A stretch of DNA of 64,000 nucleotides from Anopheles merus (lineage: Eukaryota > Arthropoda > Insecta > Diptera > Culicidae): assembly GCF_017562075.2 (NCBI RefSeq), contig NC_054083.1:1604501-1668500 (forward strand), in the 5' to 3' direction. Positions 20,500-31,396 of this stretch are shown here, piece after piece (positions within the stretch are counted from its first letter, which is position 1; each line of letters opens with the position of its first letter). The notes beneath the pieces are model-generated. The model was not told where the DNA came from. It worked only from the letters and a program-made list of their open reading frames with translations, and did no database searches. The translations under genes were made by a program, and so were the position numbers.

Positions 20500-21814
20500 A
20501 TGACACAGCCTTCAGCAGATTCCGAGGATAACGATTACATACAAAGTACTGAGAAGCCGTTAAACGAATTCAGAAATCAGATAATCCTAAGAAAAACAAA
20601 TTCCGAAAGTCAAGAGTTTCTCACATTGTTTCCAAACTATAACAGGACTATTATCGAAAAAAACAGATTTCACGCAACCAGTTTTGCTAAATATCCTGAA
20701 AGAGTTTACAAGTCCTAAATGCATAAATGGTATTATTGTAATACAGATATTCTTTGCTCGCTACAAGAACTTCATAAAAAATATTATGCAAGAGCAAAAT
20801 CGCTTAAAATTTTGTATACACAATCACTACTAGTAGATGTTCCTGATGACTCGGAGCAGGATCAAATAATACAATCTTATCACAATTCAAGCCACCGAGG
20901 AATTCTCGAGTCAGTAAACCACATAAAAAGAACATATTTTACCCAAATTTAAAACAAAAAGTATCTCAGTACATTAAAGTTTGTCGTTTATGTCAGAAAT
21001 CGAAATACGACAGACACCCGTATAAAATCAAATTTGAATTAACGGACACACCTTCAAAGCCTCTAGAAATCGTGCATACAGATATCTTTATCATCAAAGA
21101 TAAACACTACCTCACCTTCTGTGACCGTTTTTCTAGACTTGCTATAGCAATACCTATCCGAACTCGCAATACTGTACATATTATAAAAGGTATGTCTACA
21201 TTTATGGAATTAGTAGGAAAACCAGAGTTATTAATATTGGATCAAGAGGCTGCATTTATTTCATCCTTATTAAAATCTTTTCTTGAAGAAAATCACATAC
21301 AGTACCATCATACCAGCGTAGCTCAGTCTTCATCAAATGGTACAGTTGAGATAGTTCACAGAACATAAAGAGAGCTTCACAATATTTTGTCCAATAAGGA
21401 AACCACTAAGGATTTTTCGGAGACCACAAAAATGAATTTAGCTATTTCTATTTACAATGACTCAATACATTCGGAAACAAAATTAACACCGAATGAATTA
21501 TTTCGAGGGTTTAAGAGTACAAGCCCTGTTCCAACAGACATTACTGAAATGATTCCGTTAAAAGAGCAAATGTATGCAGAATATCGGCAAAACATGATTA
21601 GCAGGAAAGAAAAATAATTAACTAAAAAAAACAGCAACAGAGAAGATCCAATAAAATTGGAACAAGGAGAAGTTGTATACACTCGAAATAGGAATAATCT
21701 TAAGCATCAAGAAAGATATAAAGAATGTAAAATATTAGAAGATAGAAAAGTAACGTTTATAAACGATCAAGGGAAAAAAATTCATAAGGCTAAAGTGAAA
21801 AGGAAACATAACTA
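20500..21814 (+). pseudogene. gypsy-1 integrase region, fragmented
   Basis: Pieces at 20500-20718 (linker), 20719-20952 (zinc-finger start SYHNSSHRGI), 21072-21368 and 21387-21617. The 21072 piece has MHTDIFII with the first catalytic Asp, ILDQEAAF with the second, and a NGTVEIVH box in place of the usual NGQ-E box holding the third acidic residue. The last piece carries the IHSETKLTPNELF block. A basic C-terminus decays to about 21814. Two stops and two frameshifts are visible. Confidence 0.75.
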
Positions 21815-22015
21815 ACTTAACATCTCTATTGAATTCCATTCAATTACTAACAATAGGTTTAAGAATATGAAACATTATAACGTTTACGAAAAAAAATTAT
21901 TTTTTTTAATATTTTGTGTTAAAGCGATAAAGCACAACTAAATCTAATTCAATGGTATCCTCCCCATAACGACGATCATAGTGTCGAGGACGACACTCCG
22001 CTACCCCCCCGAGAA

Positions 22016-22182
22016 GATATGTACATGAGGCACACCTGCCCTTGGCTGGGGAATTGCCTACGTTGTTCACGTCGGTGCACTGTAAGATTGCACGCATACA
22101 TGTACGCCATCCGCACAGTCACAGTTACCATCCTCGTCGAGTGACACATTAGGATTGTGATAGTGGATGTGAACATCATTAG
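22016..22182 (+). repeat. gypsy-1 3' LTR, truncated
   Basis: It follows a CTACCCCCCCGAGAAG pre-LTR sequence similar to the one before the gypsy-2 3' LTR. It matches the 5' LTR up to AACATCATTAGAT and then passes into a 16-base (AT)n tract. About 115-125 bp present at the end of the 5' copy are missing. Confidence 0.75.
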
Positions 22183-22200
22183 ATATATATATATATATAT

Positions 22201-23237
22201 CCATTGTCCGAATGGAGATGATCCGGAACACCTCTCCTCGCCGTAAACCTCCGTAGAGCCGCGAGAAAACCGTCAGTTGAGAGGTCTCCCACTAGCTCCA
22301 AATGCACCGCCTTTGTTGCAAAGCACACGAAGACACACAGGTATGCTTTCAACGATGCTGCGCGCCTATGCGCAGGTTTTAGGTACAGGGGACCTGCATA
22401 ATCGACCCCGGTAACAGCAAAGGGCCGGCTTGGTATAATTCGGGCAGCGGGCAGCAGGCCAGTATGCTGCTCTGCAATAGTAGGCTGGTACCGAATACAT
22501 TTTATACAGCTCCGAACTACGCTTTTGACCAACATTCTTCCGTTCAAAGGCCAAAACCTCTCTCGTATAACTGACAGCAGCAACCGTCCTCCTCCATGAA
22601 GAAGCATTTTGTGATCATGCTCAGCAATCAATCGAGCCAAAGGATGGCCTTCGGCAGCAGTGCGGGATGTTTCGACTGATACGGCAGCTGTGATAAATTC
22701 AGTCGTCCACCAACCCGGATGATACCCTTTTCGTCCACAAACGGGGTGAGTCTTTTCAGCTCTGCTTGTTTTTTGACCCGCTTTCCTGCTTGCAGATCGC
22801 GTAGCTCCTCAGCAAAAGACTCACGTTGGGCAAGGCGTATTAAGGCATTAACTGCTGCTGCTCGCTCCCGAGCGCTGAGAACTTTACGAGATGAAACGTC
22901 CCTCAGTTGCGCATTCCCCTCGCTGCATCGTAAAACTCTTCTTCCTCTTAATTTCTTTAGATGAGGGAGCATGGCAATGAATCGCATGCAATAGCTGACA
23001 ACGTTCACCAGGCGAGTATAAGATGACCAACACAGAAACAATTCGTTGTGGCACACAGTAACCGCCGAAATTAACTCCTTCCTCTCTGCTCTGCCACTTC
23101 AGGAATGCTTTGTGGATTGGGCATGGGTCAAGCATCTTGTGAATGCTCAAGCCAGGCTGGTCCATGCCTCCATGCTCGACTGTTGTTGAACTCGGACACC
23201 TCCATCCCACGTGATACCAAATCAGCAGGATTTTCGA
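22201..23237 (-). mobile_element. Third BEL fragment (BEL-b family), internal piece only
   Basis: This piece corresponds to 34844-35881 of the right-arm BEL element, in the same orientation, with a few substitutions and one-base indels. It encodes the integrase N-terminal half in two frames (22179-22640 and 22628-23056): RVGGRLN lead-in, HDHK...H and CIKC zinc-finger pairs, the GVDYAGP first catalytic Asp, and SDNG with the second, where it stops at (AT)n. It has no LTR and no target duplication. Confidence 0.85.
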
Positions 23238-23255
23238 TTTATATTTTCGTATTTC

Positions 23256-23603
23256 GTATTTATTCGCTGCACAGTAGCAAATGTTTTTTTTATCTCTGTC
23301 ACTCTTAGACAAACAAAAGATTAAAACTACAAGTTCGCTTACCTGTGCGTGCGTGTTTTTAGAACACGTGTAGTACCCTAACCTCAATCCGCTTCTGGAT
23401 AAAAGGAGAGGAGGAAGGAAGGTTTTGTCATTGAATTAGAAACGGCGTTGCCACAAGTCTTCCGCACTTTGTTTTCGTTCGGAGATGAAATTATAGCTCT
23501 ATCTAGTAGTGGCTTTTTTTCGGGCAATCTGCGTGAGATTGTAATACACTCACTAGCACTGTTATCTTTCCTTTTGTTTCAACGACAACTACCGGCTGCG
23601 CCA
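23256..23603 (-). mobile_element. gypsy-2 leader fragment (arm A)
   Basis: The reverse complement of 42204-42552: the primer site (complement of TGGCGCAGCCGG at about 23592-23603) and untranslated leader of gypsy-2. It is cut off before gag. It shows that the inverted duplication broke inside a gypsy-2 copy. Confidence 0.85.
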
Positions 23604-23974
<371 letters not shown>

Positions 23975-24014
23975 TTTTTTTTTTCAAAAACATAAACAAA
24001 AGCTAACAACATTT

Positions 24015-24471
24015 GTTTATTGAAGGTATGTGATCACAAATACCGGATTAGAGCGATCGACGCTCGTTTTGCAGGATCAAACCATGACGCCATGTGTGGA
24101 GAGTAAGTCCAGTCCGGGCTTATTTTGAGCACGTACATAGAAGTGGACAAAATGACAGACTATTTGGTAGTTTGAAATTTTGTGAAATGTAAAAAAACAC
24201 ATTTTAATGTTACTGTTTGTATTCAGGAGATGGTGGATATCCCTCAGAACCTTGGATAGTAAGACCTCATCGTGATCCGGATGAGGGTTCTGTGGAAGCA
24301 CAAGAAAACTCAAAAATATCGGCGGGAAGAATGACTGTGGAGCAAAGTATAGGAATCCTAAAATCACGGTTCAGATGTCTGTTAGGAGCTGAAAGATCCC
24401 TGAATTACGATCCAAGAAAGGCAGGACTAATAATCAATACGTGTTGTGCGTTACACAACATGTGTATTTAA
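24015..24471 (+). pseudogene. PIF/Harbinger transposase C-terminal half (arm A)
   Basis: Two exons. The first (to 24166) reads VCDHKYRIRAIDARFAGSNHDA. An intron with GT at 24167 and AG ending at 24226 follows. The second (24227-24471) encodes GDGGYP, which holds a DDE aspartate, and RMTVEQSIGILKSRFRCL with the catalytic Glu, ending LHNMCI. These are the end-of-protein signatures of DDE_Tnp_4 transposases. One base is missing in the first exon relative to arm B (GCCATG versus GCCCATG). The N-terminal half is absent, cut at the (TA)n tract. Confidence 0.8.
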
Positions 24472-24682
24472 CACAATATAGAGTGGCAACAGACGATCAA
24501 TAGTATTATACGTGGTATATAAGATTCATAGAAGAAAACAGGAAAAAAGAAAAAGTAACAGCGAAATTCAATAAATATATGAAATTTTCAATTTTAATGT
24601 AGTTTTCGAAAATTGAATCAATAGAAACAAAGAAATTCAATACTGAGTACCATCGCAGCAACTTACTAAGCTAAACGTTTTT

Positions 24683-25830
24683 TCTCTAATTTTAATTTTA
24701 ACATTTCAACCTCAATTTGCTTATTAGCTATTGCTTTTTTTTAATTCTTACTGGCTATTTGATATTTTTAATTTTTAATCTAACTCTTTTGATGACAAAA
24801 TTTGTCTTAATTCTAATTCCTTATTTGCTAATTCAACCTTAAAATGGAATATTTTTTGTTTCAAATCCAAATCTCTTTCTGCTACCGCGCGTTTAGCATT
24901 TATGTATTCTTTTATAACACCCAAAAATGCTTTTTTTAATTCTTATTCCTCCTGTTTTATGACTACCAGTTTTTCTGTTGTCCTATTGTACCTTTTAAAT
25001 TCTAGCAACTGTAGTTCAGCAACACTTCTCTTTTTAAAGCGATGAAATTGTGTACCATGCACATTGCTTCATCTTCATCTTCATGTTGCTGTTGTTGTAA
25101 TTGTTGTTGCTGTTGTGATTGTTGTTGCTCTTAAAGCTGATGTTGAGTTCGCTGCTGCTGTTGTGAAGTTTGTTGCTGCTGTAGCAAAGGTTACTGCTGC
25201 TACTGTGAAGTGTGCTGCTGCTGTTGCGAAGATAGTTGCTGTTGCGGGTTTTGTTGACTTTGTTTTTGTTGTTGTGGTTGTTTTTGAAGTTGTGATGACG
25301 GCCCGGGTTGGGGCTCATATCGTAGTGAATCTACACCTAACATAGGCAGATCGGGTGTGCCTACTATGGACTGTCTTAAATCTAACAGTTCGATCACATG
25401 TTTCTCCATCATAGAGAAACTACTCAAATTACCCTCCACCTGTAGCGCTATACTCTCTGTTATTGTGGGCGAGCTTTTTTTTACCCTGATTTATAATCTG
25501 CCCAGACCTGACAATAAATAGAATGAACATTGATATAAAAATCCTAGTTCACAAATTATAATTTAAGATGTAAACTTACTTTTTTCCAGCCTGAGCCATC
25601 TTCATAGGTGGTCCTAATAAATTTAATTGGTTGGAAACTTCCTCCCAAAATGCGGTGCTCCCCTTACTCCTATCACCCACAACATCGCTATTCTGCTCGA
25701 TTAACGAAATAAGTCGCTCGAACTGAGACTTATTGGTAGTTTTTCTTTTGTCCTAAAATATGTATCATAGAAGATTAGAAACGATATGAAGAGATTGCAT
25801 GTGATTAGCCTCACTTACAGCCATATTCAT
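24683..25830 (-). pseudogene. Myb/SANT-like Harbinger partner gene (arm A)
   Basis: Same structure as the arm B copy at 40029-41193: a four-codon first exon (ATG at 25830 on the minus strand), two short introns, then a Myb-like DNA-binding domain and a CAG-repeat polyglutamine region at 25090-25260. Harbinger elements typically encode such a protein to help the transposase reach the nucleus and bind DNA (family knowledge). The same in-frame stops as in arm B show that it decayed before duplication. Confidence 0.75.
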
Positions 25831-26243
25831 TGAAATCACTACACTTATTGTTTTAACAAGTGTTCCACTGCAACTAGTCAACAAAACGGCTGCTCTGGCT
25901 TGGCTATACCGTTAACCAATACGCCAAAATATTTCGTGTAGTATTTATAAGAGGTTCAACCAACACAAATACCATCCGCATGGAACAGAGTACGAAGGTT
26001 TGAAACGGAATGGTCAAGTGGCATTGTTTTGTATTTCTAGGAAATTTTCAGCACGAGCTTTGCACTGTTGGTGATGTTATGAGGTTGGACCAAAAAAATA
26101 AAATATCTATCTTAAAATATCAGAAAATAAAAAAAACGTATAGATAACCTGTTGGTTTGTTGTTGTATTGCAAAATGATATAAATTGTGTAATCTGTTTA
26201 TACTACATCATACGAACATTTTAACAAACTAATTTATTAATGT

Positions 26244-26518
26244 TGTTTACGTTTTTTGTTATTGTTGTGTCTTGACAGCTAGGGCTACGTTCATCCAGCA
26301 TATTGTGTGCGTATTTTCACTGGGTGAAGCGTTAGCGTTGCGTTTGAATTGTCGATGTATTAGTGTTAGGTCCGTTAGGCTAAGAACAAAATTGTCAACC
26401 ATTGTCGTTAAAGGATTCGGAATATACTGACGCGTACGCCAAACGGTCACCTTTAAACCTGAGAAATTTTCACTGCACTTTAACATAAAATATCACAACG
26501 TAGGGCCGATCACGAACA
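26244..26518 (+). repeat. BEL-b 5' LTR (arm A)
   Basis: Starts TGTTTACG and ends ATCACGAACA, 275 bp. It is one C shorter than the other three copies (AAACCTGAG versus AAACCCTGAG). Confidence 0.92.
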
Positions 26519-26520
26519 TT

Positions 26521-26540
26521 TGGTGCCGTGACCAGGATCG
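26521..26540 (+). promoter_or_regulatory. BEL-b primer-binding site
   Basis: TGGTGCCGTGACCAGGATCG follows the LTR after two bases. This TGGTGCCGTGACC form is typical of BEL elements. I cannot assign the tRNA with certainty. Confidence 0.75.
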
Positions 26541-26830
26541 GTGTATTGTGAAGTGAAATTGTTGCTCGTATTTTGTGTGATTTTGCTGCGTGTAAAAATC
26601 TGTTGACTTTACGTTTTTTCGTCACCGACCATAGACAACGAACAGTTTCTTTCGAAATTCGTTGTCCAGTGCTTGTTGCGTGTTGTGACTTGATTGTTGA
26701 GCATTGTGTAATTGTTTGATTGCTGTGATAATTGATCATACGCACGGACAGAACATTTGTGAATTTGTGTTTCGTGTTCAGTGTCCTGTGTTTTTAGCGC
26801 CATCGTTCCATCTGCCATTACGAGACTGAT

Positions 26831-27491
26831 ATGGCTAACGTTGTAAATTTGCTGTCCAGACGGCGAACCCTGGAAGAAAAAATTCAGCGTGTTATAGCAT
26901 TTGCTGCTAATTTTGTGCCTGAGCGGGATGAATTCAGGCTTGGCTTATTCATCTCCGACACCGAACGTGTTGCAGCAGAGTTCGATACAGTGCAGCAGTT
27001 GATCGAGGATGGAGCAGCACCCGAAGCGCGCGAAATGGAGAGCCATTTTCGCGCTACGACTGAGGACGCCTTAATGGCCGCGAGGGCCAGCCTACAAGCA
27101 TTGTCGCGGCCATCGCATAATGCTATTCCCGCCTCATCAACCATTGCTACATCTGGAGTGAGGCTGCCAACCATTTCTCTTCCAGAATTTGACGGCAATG
27201 AGATGCAATGGGCGACATTTCGGGACACTTTTGAAGCACTAATCCACAGCAACGAAGAGGTGCTAACTATCCAAAAGTTCCATTATCTTCGAGCTGCGCT
27301 CAAGGGTGAAGCTGCAAAGTTGCTGGAATCGATTCCGTTGTGTGCATCTAACTACAACATTGCCTGGAAATCGTTGGTGGACAGATACGCCAACGAGTAT
27401 CTACAAAAGAAGCGTCATCTACAGGCAATGTTCAACATCGGCAAGGTGACCAAGGAATCGAACGCATCATTGCACAGGCTGGTTGACGATT
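26831..27491 (+). pseudogene. gag: BEL-b Gag N-terminal part (arm A)
   Basis: The frame starts MANVVNLLSRRRTLEEKI and runs through a helical region to the conserved BEL Gag block LPTISLPEFDGNEMQWATFRDTF (about residues 113-135), then YLRAALKGEAAKLL. The 824-bp insertion at 27492 cuts it, so residues after about 220 come from the insertion. Unlike arm B, this copy has no frameshift before that point. Confidence 0.85.
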
Positions 27492-28315
27492 CCCTACCAG
27501 CATTAAACGGCTTTGAAGGCATTCAGAAGGCATTTAAGGCCTTAGTCGCCTTAGAAGGCGAATTAAGATTTCAACCGAAACTTTCAAGGCTGTAACGGGT
27601 TCTTTTCGAAATATTTCAACTTTTTGATTCAACAAGAACAGATAGCTTGCCGCCATCTTCGCTTGTATATATACTGGTTTTGCACCCTTACTAATGTAAC
27701 TGCCAAATAAAGCAGTGACAACGCTTTTGGTTCCGAACCGAGAAAGTGTGTGTTCAAATCCTGATTTTTTATGATCTTTTTTCTGTGCTTATTTCTTTTT
27801 ATATTAATATTTTCTTGCTATAATGAATATAAACAAACTTTTTGTGAAGCAAAATGAAAATAATACCTTTTTAAAAAACATAATAATTACTCTATCTTCA
27901 CCCATCATTATCAGGATGGGAGAAATATGCATCTCATTTCTCATTTTATTAGATTTATCGAAATGAGTTTGATATATTAACACCTTTCAACGGGCTGGTC
28001 TTTAACAACCGAATGATGCAGACCATCATTAATAAAGTGAAATAGCTCAGAGCTTAACGCAAGAGAACATAACACGTAAATCGTGCTATCGAATCTCACG
28101 CTCATATCTGGGAACACTACAACAGTGCAGTGTTGAAGACACTTGTAAGGTTTTCTTTTGACAGTTGCAATTTCAAATTTCAAATTAAAAGCGAAATTTT
28201 TCATTGACATATTTCAAAGGCATTTAATTACTGCTAAATGCACTGCTGATCGCCTTCAATTCGCCGGCGATTACAAGGCGATTAGAAGGCATTTAACGGA
28301 AATTTGCGGGTAGGG
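27492..28315. mobile_element. 824-bp MITE-like insertion, absent from arm B
   Basis: It begins CCCTACCAGCATTAAACGGC and ends with the complement of CCCTACCCGCAAATTTCCG, giving short imperfect inverted ends sharing CCCTACC. Two Ts are duplicated at the site (27490-27491 and 28316-28317, compared with the empty site in arm B). Subterminal GGCATTTAA/AAGGCGA motifs recur in both orientations near both ends. No convincing protein is encoded, so it is probably a non-autonomous DNA element. Confidence 0.75.
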
Positions 28316-28317
28316 TT

Positions 28318-29318
28318 TTGATCGTCACGTAAAGATGCTGCATCAGCTTGGCGAACCAACAGCGCAATGGAGCACCGTGCTAGAATATGTGTTGTGCACC
28401 AAGCTTCCCGATGAGACGCTACGAACGTGGGAAGATTATGCTTCCACCCTCAGCAGCCCGAACTACAGCATGCTAATTGAGTTCCTGCAAAGAAAAATGA
28501 GAACATTAGAATCGATTTCTATGAACCATCCGGCAACGAGAGAAGCTACTCATCCTAGTTTTGTACGGCGAGCTCCACAGCACCTTTCTTCCTGCTCAAC
28601 CATGGCGAGCAGTTCAAAAGGGTGCCCGCATTGCCAGCATGATCATGCCTTAAGCAGTTGCTATAAGTTTTGCCGTCTTCCTCTGTCTGAGCGTTTTCAG
28701 ATAGCTATTGAGAAGAAAGTTTGCCATAATTGCTTAAGGAAAGGTCACTTGGCAAGGAACTGCGCTTCATCGTCCAGGTGCAAACACTGTGGTGAGAGAC
28801 ATCACTCTCTTTTGCATCGTTCGTCTGCAGTCGGTACGGAACCGAAACTCGTGTATGCGGAAGGACAAGAATCCACAGGAAGGAATGATCGTTACCAAGC
28901 ACAGTCGCTCAACGTTACTAAGCATCCTATTCGATCGGAGGAAGTGTTTTTGCTCACTGTTCGTTTGAGCATAATTGATGCTGATGGTAAAGAGCATTCG
29001 GTACGCGCTTTGCTAGATTGTGCTTCTCAACCCAACCTCATGACAGAGAAACTTGTCAAATTGCTGCAGCTACAACGGTGTCCTTCTAACGTAAAAATAT
29101 CGGGAGCTGGAAGGATATCTCGAGACGTTCGTGGATCGGTGTTTGCTGAGATACGCTCCAAGAGGCAACCATTCAGTTGTGGTGTTCAGTTCCTGGTAAT
29201 GGACAAGCTGACATCCAATTTGCCTTCTGAGACTGTAAGTGTCGGTCACTGGTGTATCCCTAAAGGCCTCGAGCTAGCTGATCCCGAATTCAACACATCG
29301 CAGCCGGTTGATTGGTGA
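28318..29318 (+). pseudogene. BEL-b Gag C-terminal part and protease (arm A)
   Basis: Encodes a helical Gag segment followed by CCHC-type zinc knuckles, with CHNCLRKGHLARNC near residue 134 of the frame starting at 28335 and a CKHCGERHHSLLH block after it. The BEL protease follows, with the ALLDCASQPNLMTEKL active-site region (DCAS where many families have D-S/T-G). A missing base near 29316 ends the frame at TGA (29316-29318). The same lesion occurs in arm B. Unlike arm B, this copy keeps the protease. Confidence 0.8.
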
Positions 29319-31396
29319 TAGGTATCAAGCACTACTATTCATTCTTCCCCAGTGCAGCCAGAGTGCATTTGGGTGATGGGTTGCCGTTATTGATTGATAG
29401 TGTGTTTGGTTGGATTGTTGCTGGTTCGGCTACGTTACAATGCCCGGTACCGCAGGTAACAAATTCTAACGCTATCTGTATGATGTCGCTGGAAGAGAGC
29501 ATCGAACGATTCTGGAAGACAGATTCATTAGTGATGAAGGATGGCTACTCGCCTGAGGAACGAAGATGCGAGCAGATATTCCGTGATACAACGGCGAGAA
29601 ATGAGACTGGGCGTTATATCGTACGCTTACCCCGTCATCCCGATTTCGGCATCAGACTGGGTGCTTCCAAGGTAAGCGCAGTACGAAGATATGATCTGTT
29701 GGAGAAGAGATTCGCTAAAAATGCAAAGTTGAAGGAAGAGTACCATGCGTTTATGAAGGAGTATCTTGATCTCGAGCACATGAGTTTAGTTCGGGATGGA
29801 GATACAGTACCTGCTGAGTCGTATATTTGCCACATCATCCTGTGTTCAAGGAGTCTAGCACCACAACGAAAATCAGGGTCGTGTTCGACGGTTCTTCTAA
29901 AACCACCAGCGGATACTCGTTGAATGATGCTTTGTGCGTGGGACCAGTGGTGCAGGACGACTTGCTAGATCAGCTTTTGCGGTTCCGCACGTATAAGGTG
30001 GCATTAGTTGGCGATATAGCAAAAATGTAACGCCAAATACTTCTTCATCCTGACGATCGACCGTTGGTGCGAATCTTGTTTCGCTTCGAGCCGCAGCAGC
30101 CAGTGGAGACCTACCAGCTGAATACAGTAACGTATGGTCTCGCGCCTTCATCCTTTCTCGCTACGCGCGCTCTTATTCAGCTGGCCGATGATGAGGGTAA
30201 TGCATACCCACGAGCGGGCCCAGCTCTACGAAAGAATTTTACGTCGACGATTCCATCGGTGGAGCCCAATCAGTTGAGGAAGCCACCCGCCTACGAACTG
30301 AATTGGCCGAACTACTACAAAAGGGCGGATTTGAGCTGCGGAAATGGACGTCGAACTGTGTTGATGTGCTGCATGGGCTGGATGAGGCACAGGTTGGAAC
30401 CACAACCAAGATGAGCTTCGATTCTCACGAAGCCGTGAAGACACTTGGCATCAGTTGGGTTCCACAAGGTGATTGGCTGGTGTTTGAGGGTGTGTGCCAG
30501 CCAGACGACGATGTGATCACCAAGCGATCTGTGTTATCTGCCATCGCAAAAATGTACGATCCTTTGGGGATGATAGCGCCGATAATCATCCGTGCTAAGA
30601 TGATTATGCAGGAGATATGGGTGTCGTCACGCGATTGGGATGAATTGTTGCCAGAAGACATCGTATGCAAGTGGAAGCAGTTTCAGAAGGAGATACGATC
30701 TCTATCACAATATCGAATGGACAGATTCATACTGCTTCCTGAGGCGCGAAACATCGAGCTGCACACTTTTGCTGATGCATCTTCCGCAGCCTATGGTGCT
30801 TGCACATATGTGCGGTGTGAAGACGCTGGGCGAGTTCGAGTCATGCTTTTAGCGTCGAAGAGTAAAGTTGCTCCGTTGAAAAATCTGACTATTGCTCGGT
30901 TGGAGTTGTGTGCCTGCGTTCTAGCTGCGCACTTGCATCACCGCATAAAAGGTGCCATTGATGTGGCCGTAAATGCATCATATTTTGGACCGACTCAGCT
31001 ATCTGCATGCATTGGATCAAGGCGCCACCGAGCACATGGAAAACATTTGTGGCCAACCGTGTAGCGGAAATCCAGCATTTCACTAGTGGTGCCAAGTGGA
31101 GGCACGTAGCTGGAGTCGAAAATCCTGCTGATTTGGTATCACGTGGGATGGAGGTGTCCGAGTTCAACAACAGTCGAGCATGGAGGCATGGACCAGCCTG
31201 GCTTGAGCATTCACAAGATGCTTGGCCCATGCCCAATCCACAAAGCATTCCTGAAGTGGCAGAGCAAGAGAGGAAGGAGTTAATTTCGGCGGTTACTGTG
31301 TGCCACAACGAATTGTTTCTGTGTTGGTCATCTTATACTCGCCTGGTGAACGTTGTCAGCTATTGCATGCGATTCATTGCCATGCTCCTCATCTAA
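29319..31396 (+). pseudogene. BEL-b reverse transcriptase and RNase H (arm A)
   Basis: Protease end and RT occur in shifting frames: KIRVVFDGSSKTTSGYSLND appears across the break at about 29827. A TAA at 30028-30030 stops the frame after GDIAKM (shared with arm B), and the YVDD region near 30241-30252 is frameshifted by one missing T. Later pieces (30303-31064 and 31007-31396) carry WKQF, LHTFADASSAAYGA with the RNase H aspartate, and IARLELCA. Most breaks specific to this copy are one-base homopolymer losses. Confidence 0.8.

Larger units (their letters stand above)
16843..22182 (+). mobile_element. Decayed Ty3/gypsy retrotransposon gypsy-1 (17.6/297-like)
   Basis: An LTR fragment, primer site, gag, protease, RT, RNase H, integrase and a second LTR fragment appear in the usual gypsy order. 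The 5' LTR loses its start to the gap, and the 3' LTR is cut short at an (AT)n tract. In the shared stretch I see one mismatch between the LTRs, yet pol has many frameshifts. No env frame is present between integrase and LTR. Confidence 0.85.

Noticed and set aside
15297..23237. BEL-a (15-16.7 kb) and the BEL fragment at 22.2-23.2 kb as one element split by gypsy-1
   Set aside because: Both cover the same integrase N-terminal region with clearly different sequences, so they are two BEL families.
25064..25345. Alanine/valine-rich ORF opposite the Myb-like gene in arm A (also 40515-40811)
   Set aside because: It is the antisense shadow of the glutamine-rich CAG repeat in the Harbinger partner gene.
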